Shown: one piece after another, positions 1 to 12,229 of the stretch
How the letters are laid out: the number at the start of each line of letters is the position of its first letter
Position numbering within the stretch: position 1 is the stretch's first letter
NCBI GenBank assembly: GCA_030248135.1
Contig: JASANC010003435.1
Span: forward strand, 1 to 64,000
Source: Theristus sp. LFF4_11
Taxonomy: Eukaryota; Nematoda; Chromadorea; Monhysterida; Xyalidae
Direction: 5' to 3'
Length of the DNA: 64,000 nucleotides
Program-made: the position numbers and the translations under genes
Notes under the pieces: model-generated
What the model was told of the DNA's origin: nothing
Databases searched by the model: none
The model's input: only the letters and a program-made list of their open reading frames with translations

Positions 1-819
1 AAAATCGATGAGTAGTTGGAATCATACCGGTGTGACGGTGTGGGGTACCAATGTGTGCAGCCCTCAAAACCGGTGTGCACCCGCAAACAGTTTTTGCGTG
101 GCATTTTGGCGACACCGGTTCGAGGGCAGTGCACCATTTTGAGGGTTCTGCACCATTTTGAGGGCTCAGCACCATTATGATGGCTGTGCACCATTTGCAA
201 GGCAGCCGGTGCAATGAAGCAAAGCTCGCAGTTGGTTCTTGCGGGCTGCACACCGGTTTGAGGGCTGCGCACCTCGGTACCCCACACCGTCGCGCGAGTA
301 TGGTGGCATACACGCTGCATGTAAGCAAGGGTGAGTAAACAAAAAATTCCACAATAGCCCAGGAAAGGTAAGGAAAAAATCGGGCTTTTAAATTAAAAGA
401 ATTAAAACATTTTACAAGTCAAGTTCGTTCAAAGTGTCTCGTCAAGCTGAGTTTAACTATACCATTTTCAGAACCATCCGATTAGCCATAAAAAGGCAAT
501 TTGTGTTTCATTAAAAATTTATCCATTTTATCGAGGGAAACTTGCTTTTTCAACAGTGAGAAGAATTTTTTTGACGTGCAATTGAAAAATGAGTTGTTTT
601 TAGTTGTTTCTCTTCAAAATATAACTGAAATTTGGCTGTGCTCCAAAATCCCTGTTTGCTGTGGTGGCTAAGTTCGGCATCCCCTGTCGGCCCGGCAGGT
701 ACCCACCCCCTCCCTCCCCCAAGACACTTAGTTTCAGCTTTTTTCTTTCATTCAAATTTCGTGCGCTCCTTGCACCCTGAAAAAAGCTGCCATGTTTAAA
801 TGACCATTCCATACGATAA

Positions 820-996
820 AACAAACAAACAAACAAACAAACAAACAAACAAACAAACAAACAAACAAACAAACAAACAAACAAACAAACAAACAAACAA
901 ACAAACAAACAAACAAACAAACAAACAAACAAACAAACAAACAAACAAACAAACAAACAAACAAACAAACAAACAAACAAACAAACAAACAAACAA
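820..996. repeat. (CAAA)n microsatellite
   Basis: Uninterrupted CAAA repeats of about 175 bp. In translation they give artificial Cys-Leu-Phe-Val or Lys-Gln-Thr-Asn polymers, which explains long spurious open frames here. Confidence 0.97.
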
Positions 997-2392
997 GACA
1001 AGGTGAACAAACAACAGTGACAGACGCAAGTTCAGTAACGCTCACACACCAATGAAGTTCAGTTGTGTGGCCATGAAGTTATCGGGTATTCGAAAAACAG
1101 TCGTGTGGATGCACATTTGGTTTTTTCTGAAACTGTTTTTCTTTCATGCAAATTCCGCGCGCTCCTTGCATACTGAAAAAGTTGCCATCTTTACTCGGCT
1201 ATTCTGTTTATTTGTGAAGTCAGGAATAGGTCGAGGAACGCAGCTTGCTAAAAGGCATGAAGCTTGACTGAAAACAATCAATTTTTTAATGATTTCTTTT
1301 CAACGATGGGATCCGACCCACGAAGGCGTCCGCGCTGCTAAGCGACAACGGTACCGCTGCGCCATGGCTGCAATGAGAAAAAACGCGTTAAAAAAGTTGC
1401 TCGCACATTCCGTCTTTTATGCATTACCTCTTTGCAAAAAGTGCCATAAAAGAAATGTGCCTGAAACACGCGTGAAACGGCTGTGGCGCTATATCACTGT
1501 GTTGCAAAAATCGATGAGTAGTTGGAATCATACCGGTGTGACGGTGTGGGGTACCAATGTGTGCAGCCCTCAAAACCGGTGTGTAACCGCAAACAGTTTT
1601 TGCGTGGCATTTTGGCGACACCGGTTCGAGGGCAGTGCACCATTTTGAGGGTTCTGCACCATTTTGAGGGCTCAGCACCATTATGATGGCTGTGCACCAT
1701 TTGCAAGGCAGCCGGTGCAATGAAGCAAAGCTCGCAGTTGGTTCTTGCGGGCTGCACACCGGTTTGAGGGCTGCGCACCTCGGTACCCCACACCGTCGCG
1801 CGAGTATGGTGGCATACACGACGCTGCATGTAAGGAAGAATGGGTAAACAAAAAATTCCAGAATGCATTTTTTCTAGCCCAGGAAGAGTCAGGAAAAAAA
1901 TCAGGGTTTTGAAAACAAAAAATTTTTTTTACAAGTCAGGTTCGTTCGAAGTGTCTTGTTGAGCTGAGTTTATCTGGACAACTTTCAGAATGATCCAATA
2001 AACAATAAGAGGGCAAATTGTGTTTCATTAAAAGTTTGTCCATTTTTTTGAGGGAAAATTGCATCTTCAACAGTGAAAACGGACAATTTTTGACGTGCAG
2101 TTGAAAAACGAGTCGTTCTTAGTTGTTTCTGTTCAAAAAATAACAAAAATTTGGCTGTGTTCGAAAGTCCCGGTTTACTGTGGTGGCTAAGTCTGCACCC
2201 CCTGTCGGCCCGGCCGGTTCCCACCCCCTCCCTCCACCAAGACAATTAGTTTCAGCCAGCTGCTATCTGCCACATGGCGAGGGCCCGCTCTTCAAATCAC
2301 CTATGTCTAGACTTTGGAAAAGTAGAAAAAACTCGTACCAGATTTTGCGATCACGTTGCGGGCGGCAACTGACAGAATTCATATTATTATTG

Positions 2393-2604
2393 TTCGTGTC
2401 CGGACTAAAAAGACGTCATTTGCTTTAAAAACGCCCGTTTGTCAAAGTACAGACGCTAAAATTTCAGTTTGGTGTGACTGATTCGACATTCACCTTTTGT
2501 TTACGGGAAGAAACCGGCTAAACGGAAAGTCTGGTTTGCTGTGAACGACAAACGCATGTTTGGCGGCACATGACGTTATTTCAGTGGGACACGTTTAAAA
2601 GTCA
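2393..2604 (-). repeat. MITE family M2, copy inside the array
   Basis: Reverse-complement copy of the ~235 bp element found at 5681, 11701 and 60903. Its ends carry a loose inverted repeat around aaacgtgtcc. Confidence 0.7.
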
Positions 2605-4187
2605 TAGTTGTGTGGCCATGAATGAAGTTATCGGTATTTGAAAACCGGTCGTGTGGTATTGACCAACACCTCAAACACCTCAACACCATGCACACACACA
2701 CACCAAAAAACACAAAACAAATATTTTTATGCACAATTGGTTTTCTGCAACTGTTTTTTTCATTCAAATTCCGCGCGCACCTTGCATACTGAAAAAAGAT
2801 GCCATGTTTACACGGATATTCTTGATGAAGTCGGGAATAGGTCAGGGAACGTAGCTTGCTGACAAGCATGAAGCTTGTGATCGAAAACAATCAATTTTTA
2901 AAGATTTCTTTTTAACGAGGGCTGAAACTAATTGTCTTGGTGGAGGGAGGGGGTGGGAACCGGCCGGGCCGACAGGGGGTGCAGACTTAGCCACCACAGT
3001 AAACCGGGACTTTCGAACACAGCCAAATTTTCGTTATTTTTTGAAAAGAAACAACTAAGAACGACTCGTTTTTCAACTGCACGTCAAAAATTGTCCGTTT
3101 TCACTGTTGAAGATGCAATTTTCCCTCAAAAAATGGACAAACTTTTAATGAAACACAATTTGCCCTCTTATTGTTTATTGGATCATTCTGAAAGTTGTCC
3201 AGATAAACTCAGCTCAACAAGACACTTCGAACGAACCTGACTTGTAAAAAAAATTTTTTGTTTTCAAAACCCTGATTTTTTTCCTGACTCTTCCTGGGCT
3301 AGAAAAAATGCATTCTGGAATTTTTTGTTTACCCATTCTTCCTTACATGCAGCGTGTATGCCACCATACTCGCGCGACGGTGTGGGGTACCGAGGTGCGC
3401 AGCCCTCAAACCGGTGTGCAGCCCGCAAGAACCAACTGCGAGCTTTGCTTCATTGCACCGGCTGCCTTGCAAATGGTGCACAGCCATCATAATGGTGCTG
3501 AGCCCTCAAAATGGTGCAGAACCCTCAAAATGGTGCACTGCCCTCGAACCGGTGTCGCCAAAATGCCACGCAAAAACTGTTTGCGGGTGCACACCGGTTT
3601 TGAGGGCAGCACACATTGGTACCCCACACCGTCACACCGGTATGATGCCAACTACTCATCGATTTTTGCAACACAGTGATATAGCGCCACAGCCGTTTCA
3701 CGCGTGTTTCAGGCACATTTCTTTTATGGCACTTTTTGCAAAGAGGTAATGTTTCTAAATCCGCATAAAAGACGGAATGTGCGAGCAACTTTTTTAACGC
3801 GTTTTTTCTCATTGCAGCCATGGCGCAGCGGTACCGTTGTCGCTTAGCAGCGCGGGGGCCTTCGTGGGTCGGATCCCATCGTTGAAAAGAAATCATTAAA
3901 AAATTGATTGTTTTCAGTCAAGCTTCATGCCTTTTAGCAAGCTGCGTTCCTCGACCTATTCCTGACTTCACAAATAAACAGAATAGCCGAGTAAAGATGG
4001 CAACTTTTTCAGTATGCAAGGAGCGCGCGGAATTTGCATGAAAGAAAAACAGTTTCAGAAAAAACCAAATGTGCATCCACACGACTGTTTTTCGAATACC
4101 CGATAACTTCATGGCCACACAACTGAAGCTTCATTGGTGTGTGAGCGTTACTGAACTTGCGTCTGTCACTGTTGTTTGTTCACTTTG

Positions 4188-4309
4188 TCTTGTTGTTTGT
4201 TTGTTTGTTTGTTTGTTTGTTTGTTTGTTTGTTTGTTTGTTTGTTTGTTTGTTTGTTTGTTTGTTTGTTTGTTTGTTTGTTTGTTTGTTTGTTTGTTTGT
4301 TTGTTTGTT

Positions 4310-4341
<32 letters not shown>
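4188..4341. repeat. (TTTG)n then (GT)n microsatellite
   Basis: About 130 bp of TTTG repeats followed by GT repeats. It is the counterpart, in the other orientation, of the CAAA tract at 820-996 and marks the same place in the repeat unit. Confidence 0.96.
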
Positions 4342-4345
<4 letters not shown>

Positions 4346-5680
4346 TGGAATGGTCATTTAAACATGACAGCTTTTTTCAGGGTGCAAGGAGCGCACGAAA
4401 TTTGAATGAAAGAAAAAAGCTGAAACTAAGTGTCTTGGGGGAGGGAGGGGGTGGGTACCTGCCGGGCCGACAGGGGATGCCGAACTTAGCCACCACAGCA
4501 AACAGGGATTTTGGAGCACAGCCAAATTTCAGTTATATTTTGAAGAGAAACAACTAAAAACAACTCATTTTTCAATTGCACGTCAAAAAAATTCTTCTCA
4601 CTGTTGAAAAAGCAAGTTTCCCTCGATAAAATGGATAAATTTTTAATGAAACACAAATTGCCTTTTTATGGCTAATCGGATGGTTCTGAAAATGGTATAT
4701 TTAAACTCAGCTTGACGAGACACTTTGAACGAACTTGACTTGTAAAATGTTTCAATTCTTTTAATTTAAAAGCCCGATTTTTTCCTTACCTTTCCTGGGC
4801 TATTGTGGAATTTTTTGTTTACTCACCCTTGCTTACATGCAGCGTGTACGCCACCATACTCGCGCGACGGTGTGGGGTACCGAGGTGCGCAGCCCTCAAA
4901 CCGGTGTGCAGCCCGCAAGAACCAACTGCGAGCTTTGCTTCATTGCACCGGCTGCCTTGCAAATGGTGCACAGCCATCATAATGGTGCTGAGCCCTCAAA
5001 ATGGTGCAGAACCCTCAAAATGGTGCACTGCCCTCGAACCGGTGTCGCCAAAATGCCACGCAAAAACTGTTTGCGGGTGCACACCGGTTTTGAGGGCTGC
5101 ACACATTGGTACCCCACACCGTCACACCGGTATGATTCCAACTACTCATCGATTTTTGCAACACAGTGATATAGCGCCACAGCCGTTTCACGCGTGTTTC
5201 AGGCACATTTCTATAATGGCACTTTTTGCAAAGAGGTAATGTTTCTAAATCCGCATAAAACACGGAATGTGCGAGCAACTTTTTTAACGCGTTTTTTCTC
5301 ATTGCAGCCATGGCGCAGCGGTACCGTTGTCGCTTAGCAGCGCGGGGGCCTTCGGGGATCGGATCCCATCGTTAAAAAGAAATCTTTAAAAATTGATTGT
5401 TTTCGATCACAAGCTTCATGCTTGTCAGCAAGCTACGTTCCCTGACCTATTCCCGACTTCATCAAGAATATCCGTGTAAACATGGCATCTTTTTTCAGTA
5501 TGCAAGGTGCGCGCGGAATTTGAATGAAAAAAACAGTTGCAGAAAACCAATTGTGCATAAAAATATTTGTTTTGTGTTTTTTGGTGTGTGTGTGTGCATG
5601 GTGTTGAGGTGTTTGAGGTGTTGGTCAATACCACACGACCGGTTTTCAAATACCGATAACTTCATTCATGGCCACACAAC

Positions 5681-5909
5681 TATGACCTATTTTTTAAACG
5701 TGTCCCACTGAAATAACGTCATGTGCCGCCAAACATGCGTTTGTCGTTCACAGCAAACCAGACTTTCCGTTTAGCCGGTTTCTTCCCGTAAACAAAAGGT
5801 GAATGTCGAATCAGTCACACCAAACTGAAATTTTAGCGCCTGTACTTTGACAAACGGGCGTTTTTAAAGCAAATGACGTCTTTTTAGTCCGGACACGTTT
5901 GAATAAATC
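5681..5909 (+). repeat. MITE family M2 copy
   Basis: About 230 bp, starting tatgacctatttttt and ending cggacacgtttgaataaatc. It matches copies at 11701-11942 and 60903-61132 at high similarity, including the internal gccgccaaacatgcg block. No coding potential is seen. Confidence 0.8.
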
Positions 5910-6051
5910 AAAATAATAATAGTGAACTTGCGTCTGTCAGTTGCCGCCCGCAACGTGATCGCAAAATTTGGTACGAGTTTTTTCTATTTTTCCAAAGTCT
6001 AGACATAGGTGATTTGAAGAGCGGGCCCTCGCCATGTGGCAGATAGCAGCT

Positions 6052-7411
6052 GGCTGAAACTAATTGTCTTGGTGGAGGGAGGGGGTGGGAACCGGCCGGG
6101 CCGACAGGGGGTGCAGACTTAGCCACCACAGTAAACCGGGACTTTCGAACACAGCCAAATTTTCGTTATTTTTTGAAAAGAAACAACTAAGAACGACTCG
6201 TTTTTCAACTGCACGTCAAAAATTGTCCGTTTTCACTGTTGAAGATGCAATTTTCCCTCAAAAAAATGGACAAACTTTTAATGAAACACAATTTGCCCTC
6301 TTATTGTTTATTGGATCATTCTGAAAGTTGTCCAGATAAACTCAGCTCAACAAGACACTTCGAACGAACCTGACTTGTAAAAACTTTTTTTTGTTTTCAA
6401 AACCCTGATTTTTTTCCTGACTCTTCCTGGGCTAGAAAAAATGCATTCTGGAATTTTTTGTTTACCCATTCTTCCTTACATGCAGCGTGTATGCCACCAT
6501 ACTCGCGCGACGGTGTGGGGTACCGAGGTGCGCAGCCCTCAAACCGGTGTGCAGCCCGCAAGAACCAACTGCGAGCTTTGCTTCATTGCACCGGCTGCCT
6601 TGCAAATGGTGCACAGCCATCATAATGGTGCTGAGCCCTCAAAATGGTGCAGAACCCTCAAAATGGTGCACTGCCCTCGAACCGGTGTCGCCAAAATGCC
6701 ACGCAAAAACTGTTTGCGGTTACACACCGGTTTTGAGGGCTGCACACATTGGTACCCCACACCGTCACACCGGTATGATTCCAACTACTCATCGATTTTT
6801 GCAACACAGTGATATAGCGCCACAGCCGTTTCACGCGTGTTTCAGGCACATTTCTTTTATGGCACTTTTTGAAAAGAGGTAATGTTTCTAAATCCGCATA
6901 AAAGACGGAATGTGCGAGCAACTTTTTTAACGCGTTTTTTCTCATTGCAGCCATGGCGCAGCGGTACCGTTGTCGCTTAGCAGCGCGGGGGCCTTCGTGG
7001 ATCGGATCCCATCGTTGAAAAGAAATCATTAAAAAATTGATTGTTTTCAGTCAAGCTTCATGCCTTTTAGCAAGCTGCGTTCCTCGACCTATTCCTGACT
7101 TCACAAATAAACAGAATAGCCGAGTAAAGATGGCAACTTTTTCAGTATGCAAGGAGCGCGCGGAATTTGCATGAAAGAAAAACAGTTTCAGAAAAAACCA
7201 AATGTGCATCAAATTAATTGTTTTGTGTTTTTTTGGTTTGTGTGATTGTGTGTAAACGATTCGTGTGAGGTCTTGGTCAATACCACACGACTGTTTTTCG
7301 AATACCCGATAACTTCATGGCCACACAACTGAAGCTTCATTGGTGTGTGAGCGTTACTGAACTTGCGTCTGTCACTGTTGTTTGTTCACTTTGTCTTGTT
7401 GTTTGTTTATT
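6052..7411 (+). repeat. Direct copy 2 of the unit, truncated
   Basis: It repeats 2921-4190 closely, then stops just after the ttgttgtttgttt stub of the TTTG tract. It carries a ~90 bp segment (about 7209-7300) absent from the copy at 4080. Its right edge is only about 185 bp beyond the stop codon of the first PITP gene. Confidence 0.75.
7406..7411 (-). terminator. Candidate poly(A) signal for PITP copy A
   Basis: TTTATT on the plus strand is AATAAA on the minus strand, about 185 bp after the stop codon at 7596. It lies at the edge of the repeat array. A second TTTATT lies near 7428. The choice between them is not resolved. Confidence 0.35.
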
Positions 7412-7595
7412 TTTCAGTTTCCTCGTCATTTATTGGGTTTCGCAAACTAAAGACACCATTTCACATACATTGATGGACCACGCATGGCTGTGTTTGAAAC
7501 CAATTGAAATCACTAACATGATCACATTTGAGTTTGTATTGTTGAGCTGTTTTGAGTGGTCTGTCTTTGAGCTTCTTTGTATCGTCGTGCGTCCA

Positions 7596-9436
7596 CTACG
7601 CCTTTGTCGGCGTTTGTGCGTACTCGCTGACGTCCACATAGCCACGCACCTCGCCGTGTTTGATGTTGTGCACGAGCTCGCGTGCGACTTGCTCCTCGAT
7701 TTGTCGTACGTCGTCCATCGTCATACAACACCACCTGTCGTGCCACATGACCACCTGTGCACGAATGGCACGCTACTGAACACCGAACAATCACTGAACT
7801 CAACTCACGAAAAACCACACAGAACAGATCAGAACAACGGGGTGAATGACACTGAGAGAGAACAACTTCGTAAAATGTTGCACATTTCCCGAACTCTGTA
7901 TCTTACAGTCGAACTCTAAATTACAGGGAATCAGCTGATTGGTTGGTGATCACGTGATGCATACTTTCTGTGCAGGTGTACTCCGCGCCCACAGCAATGC
8001 TTGCACAGAAAGCATGCATTACATGATCACCAACCAAAAAGCTGATTCCCTACAATTTAGAGTTCGACTGTAGGTAAAAATGTAATCAGCTGAGTGGCTC
8101 TAAACTCGTGAACGAGGTCCGAGGGTAAATCGGTCAACATCGTGCCACAATATACCTGTCGATGAAATCGCTTGAACACGCGCGGGTACGAGGCAACGAT
8201 TTTCTTCTCGCCGAGCGTCTGCAGTCCGAACACGGCCATTTTGCATTTCACCAGTTTATAGGCGCACATCAGCGGCTGTTTCGTCTTCCATTGGCCGGCT
8301 TTGTCGAGCGGCCGGATCGGATGCTTCGGGCAGTTGCTGGGCAGGTTGCATGCGTCCAACTCCTGGTCAGCCTCGACCATGTGCTCGTCGTCGGTGATGT
8401 CAAGCATCATCACCTGTCTGCAGTAAGCTAAACACAATTGTTTTCGACGAGCTTTTTGAATGTGGCACATAATTTTCAGTTAAGAAGTGTTTTTTTTGGA
8501 TGAAAAAATTCTAGAAAACCTCTTGCTTTCGGTTTCCACTTTTCTCAAAGTTGCAAGAATCCCATTTCCAGAGAAAATGATGAGCGCGCGGTCCTAGTTG
8601 TGAGATTAGAAAGCAAAACAATCAGACCATGTTAAACAGATTCGTTGCTTCGATTTTACGCATTCATGTGTGGCCACTGTAGCTTTTTCTCTCACTTCAA
8701 AAATCAACCATCACATTTTGATCGACAGTTTGTTGATCAGTTTTTCAGTAACGAAATTGCCACGTGAGCGGAAGTTTTCTTAGTGGCCAATTTGTTGACA
8801 ATTCCAAAAGCGTCTCACCGACCGCAGTTTCAACTCGCTCTCGCTGAGTCCGAACACGTTATGCGAGGTGCCATCATCCGCCACGTGCAACGACTGAATC
8901 TCGACTTTCATTTTTTCTCCAAAGAACGGCTTGTTATCGACGATCACACGGCAGTACGGGTATGCGTTCCACGCCTCCTCGTCCGCTTGCAACGCTGCTG
9001 AAAACAAAATTTCTGAATGTCAGGTTAAAACGAACGCCTAATAATAAAATAGTCGACAAAACCGTTTATTTATGATGTTTCTCGGTGGGTCACCTTTCGG
9101 CAGTACTTTTCGCCAGAACGGGCTCACTTTCTGCGAGAAATAGTACGTCTTCTTTGTGTACTGACCGCTGTCATACGTTTGGAAAAGTGGTTTGTCGTTC
9201 GTGAATGGTTCGTTCTTGTCGACCTGTAAAAAGATACGATTCAAATCATAATATTGTACCGGTTCTGTTGTTCGACAGGAAGAGGAAAAATAGTTTCAAC
9301 ACTAAAACCACCGTACCACGACTCCTTGTCCACCGCCGGTCTCGGCACGACTGCCTTCGGCCACCGTATACAGCTGGGCAGTTTTAAATTCTTCAACAGT
9401 CAACGGCAACAGAATACGATACTCCACGATGCGCAT
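7596..9436 (-). CDS. Phosphatidylinositol transfer (PITP) domain protein, copy A
   Basis: Five exons on the minus strand: 9436-9317, 9223-9094, 8997-8823, 8417-8156 and 7754-7596. They join in phase to 281 codons, the usual size of a single-domain PITP (about 270 aa). PITPs are cytosolic proteins that move phosphatidylinositol and another lipid between membranes. Visible family marks are EYRILLPLTVEEF near the start, ETGGGQG, GQYTKKTYYF, AWNAYPYC, PLMCAYKL and FHRQ followed by a WHDRW helix near the C-terminus. VLPKAAL and NVFGLS resemble RdgB-type PITP domains more than PITP-alpha, but the long RdgB C-terminus is absent. The start is ATG at 9436, giving MRIVEYR as in the family. The closest relative is the next gene, in the same orientation. 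Confidence 0.9.
7904..8072. mobile_element. MITE family M1 (TA target), in PITP-A intron 4
   Basis: Near-perfect palindrome of 169 bp with terminal inverted repeats beginning TACAGTCGAACTCTAAATT and an internal cagctgattggttggtgatc block. A TA at both ends fits a Tc1/mariner-type target. Related copies lie at 14641, 31816 and 45122. Confidence 0.8.
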
Positions 9437-10146
9437 GATGATGACCAGTGAGACTGCACCAAGAATCAGTGAACTAGCAACGAAAACGTGTGGATCAGTG
9501 GTTTGAAAAAAAAAGGACATGGCAAGAAGTTTCACAGGCGCTTGTTATAAACTACCGGCTGCAAGATCGTAATGCATCATTATTAAAACAGGTGCATGTG
9601 CAGTAGCGGTGGCCCCTGCCCTTTAACACAGGAAAGAAAAAAATGCAAAAACTAAATTGATCATTTTCACCTTATAAAAAAGGCTTGGCTTAGGATTAGG
9701 AGTAGGTTTAGGATTAGGAACCTACAACGACTCATTGCAAGCAACCACTGATCAGAAATCAAAAAAATCACTTTTAAGTATGTATACAAATCTGCAAGAT
9801 CCGTGCTCATTTTCCGAGTTTTTAATAAAGCCCACTATATTCGGTGTTAGCAAATGTACAACTAACCGGAACATTGGACGCGCTGCTGTTAACCGAAAAA
9901 CGATTCTCTATTGTTCAACCTAATCATTCACTTCTACCGTTGCTGTTCAGCAGTAAGCCGTTACCGTTATTGGATTTTTTACAGCCAGTTTTTTTACCAA
10001 CTTTGTGTATTTTATTTTTTTACTCTTTGAAACTCGTATATTTTGCAGGTATTTAAAATTATTTAAAAAATAACATTCTTAAACACAACAGTCATTGATG
10101 TTTTGATTTAAAACTATGCTTCTCTGTCACATTTTCATCACAACGT
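9437..10146. repeat. Spacer between PITP genes with a dispersed repeat
   Basis: No gene is seen. About 9670-9800 holds aggcttggcttaggattagg followed by caacgactcattgcaagcaa. The same block recurs at about 15803-15905 and, inverted, near 12815-12865. The rest is AT-rich and unassigned. Confidence 0.55.
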
Positions 10147-10152
10147 TTTATT
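10147..10152 (-). terminator. Poly(A) signal for PITP copy B
   Basis: TTTATT on the plus strand gives AATAAA on the minus strand, 10 bp past the stop codon at 10163-10165. This is very close, so the 3' UTR would be short. Confidence 0.5.
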
Positions 10153-10162
10153 ATTTCGGTCG

Positions 10163-12067
10163 TTATTTTTTCTCCGTCTCGACAAGCATAATACCGCGAA
10201 CCTCGCCATGATTAATTGTTTGCTCTAACTCACGGGCCACATCATCCTCTAGTTTACGGATGTCCTTCAATGTCAGACAGCACCATTGGTCATGCCACAA
10301 AACCACCTTAAAGCAAAAGTACAATAATACAGTGTTACAGAGAAAACTACAGAGGACAAAATGCATCTTTCTTCAGTATGCTCCGGTGTTTTGGTTGAAA
10401 TTTGTAAAACGCTATTTCAAAAACGTTTGCCATTGATTGTGTTTTAAACTTCCGTTTGAGCAGTCTAAATTCATGAAGCACACTAACGCTAGACGCGATT
10501 CATTATCCAGCGATTTTACCTGTCGGTGAAACCGTTTGAAAAGTCGCGGGTACGAAGTCATGATCTTTCGTTCGCCGATCGTCTGCATGCCGAACACGGT
10601 GAACTTGGCACGAATCAGTTTGTAGGCGCACATTAGTGGCTGTCGTTTTTTCCATTCACCAGCTTGGTCGAGCGGTTTCGTCGTATGGAGTGGACATTTG
10701 CCGACGACGTTGCACGGGTTCAGATCACTGTCCTCCTTTGTCATGTGCACCTCATCGGAGATGTCCAGGAACTCAACTTGTCTGCAGAGTTATTTTCTTT
10801 GAATGTCTTTGAAAACAGCCACCAATGAAAACGACTTGCACTGAGCAAAATCAATCAATCAAAAGGATCAACTCTTGAGGATCGGTGGTTGATCATTTTA
10901 GTGACCCTGATAGCAACAATGGCTCAAAAAAAGAAAACCCTGTTTTCCTATTGGTTTATTAAAATATCTACTGCGGAGTGCGGACCGACCGCATTGTTAA
11001 ATCCCGTTCGCTCAAGCCAAACACGTTGTGCGAGCTGCCATCATCGGCAAGATGCAGCGACTGGATTTCGATTTTCATTTTTTCGCCAAAGAACGGTTTG
11101 TTATCGACGATTACACGGCAGTACGGATACATGTTCCACGCCTCTTCGTCTGCGCGCCAAGCAGCTGAATAAAAAGCTGTTTAGGGTGGGTTTAATTGAT
11201 AAAAATGGATTCCAAAAATTAAAATGGCTCTTTCTATTCATCAACGTAAAATATACAGTCAGTTCTAGCCAGCTACAGCTTGAGGATGTAACTTATATTT
11301 TCAATATTTTTAATAATCCGTTTTGCGGAAATCAAAAAAAAAGTCAAAAAGTGGCCTTTTACTAGTGACAACAACTAGCTTTTTTCTGTTGAACTTCATC
11401 AAATAAAACCACTGCTATCCATGAGTGTAAACTCATCATAACAACAATGGAATGCACAACGTACAACGGGGAAATAGTTTTCGCAGGACAACGTTCACTT
11501 TCTGCGCAAAGTGATACGTCTTTTTTGTGTATTGGCCATGATTGTATTGCTGGAAAAGCGGCGTGTCGCTGACGAACGGCTCGTTTTTTTCCACCTGAAA
11601 AAGCCAATTACCGTATAAGTCAACCAAAAATTGATAATGCACAGAAAACGGATGGCAGTTTTGTTACAAAATGTAGCCCATCATACAATGTACTTACATG
11701 TATGACCTATTTTTTTAAACGTGTCCTACTGAAATGACGTCATGTGCCGCCAAACATGCGCTTGCCGTTCATAGCAAACCAGACTTTCCGTTTAGCCGGT
11801 TTCTTCCCGCAAACAAATGATGAATGTCGAATCAGTCACATCAAATCAAACTGACCTTTTAGTGCCTGTACTTTGACAAACGGGTGTTTTTAAAACAAAT
11901 GACGACATTTTAGTCCGGACACGTTTGAATAAATCCACAATACTTACCAAGACTCCTTGTCCACCTCCTGTTTCGGCAAGTGCGTTCTGAGCGACCGTGT
12001 ATAACTGCGCTGTGTTGAACTCTTCTACGGTGAATGGCAATAAAATGCGATACTCAGTGATACGCAT
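10163..12067 (-). CDS. Phosphatidylinositol transfer (PITP) domain protein, copy B
   Basis: Minus-strand exons 12067-11948, 11594-11465, 11164-10990, 10781-10520 and 10306-10163 give 276 codons. The first four exons have exactly the lengths of copy A (120, 130, 175 and 262 nt) and identical phases, so the two genes are a tandem duplication. Marks include EYRILLPFTVEEF, ETGGGQG, GQYTKKTYHF, AWNMYPYC, PLMCAYKL and FHRQ. The tail after the WHDQW helix ends in Lys-Lys and differs from copy A. The inferred role is lipid transfer at membranes. The first intron starts GTAAG and is then occupied by an M2 MITE. Start codon context (gtcatcatcatgcg) is shared with copy A. Confidence 0.9.
11701..11942 (+). 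mobile_element. MITE family M2 copy in PITP-B intron 1
   Basis: 242 bp, beginning tatgacctat and ending aataaatccacaata. A TA at both ends suggests TA target duplication. On the gene's strand the element begins at +6 of the donor GTAAGTA. Confidence 0.85.
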
Positions 12068-12229
12068 GATGATGACAAGTTGCATAAGACGGGTTAGTAA
12101 AAAAACTAAAACTGACCTCTGGATTTGAAAAAAAGAACTCACCTTCAGGCGACAACGTTGGCAATTTATAGGTTTTGGTGACAATCTGTTTTGCTTTTGC
12201 CCATCGCGGTGCATCGTGGATCAACGGGA

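Larger units (their letters stand above)
1..2920 (-). repeat. Inverted arm of ~1.5 kb repeat array
   Basis: Read on the minus strand, this stretch repeats the plus-strand blocks found from 2921 to 7411. The minus strand from 2920 downward matches 5362 to about 7200 almost base for base, then continues into blocks matching 4050-5160. Each ~1.5 kb unit holds a C-rich tract with a ccgggccgacagg core, an AT-rich part, a ~256 bp hairpin core (here about 52-290 and 1546-1800) and a tail near gccatggcgcagcggtacc. Long open frames occur in several frames at once but none resembles a protein. The family is not identified; it looks like a non-autonomous mobile or satellite-like repeat. Confidence 0.8.
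2921..6051 (+). repeat. Direct copy 1 of 3.13 kb double unit
   Basis: Two ~1.5 kb subunits in direct order. The start block (ggctgaaactaattgtc) recurs 3,132 bp downstream at 6052. Hairpin cores lie at 3377-3632 and about 4877-5132. The junction at 2920/2921 is where copy orientation flips relative to the left arm, so the array is a large imperfect palindrome with unequal arms. No credible gene is present. Confidence 0.8.

Noticed and set aside
600..1045. Open frames encoding Cys-Leu-Phe-Val repeats (and the matching ones at 4069-4557)
   Set aside because: They are translations of a TTTG/CAAA microsatellite; any 4-base repeat without stops is open in all frames.
1289..1868. Overlapping 120-130 codon frames in the array units
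   Set aside because: They are open on both strands at once, do not resemble any protein family, and fall in a palindromic repeat core.
7317..7919. 200-codon plus-strand open frame
   Set aside because: It runs from repeat sequence across the antisense of the PITP-A last exon; the minus strand carries the homology.
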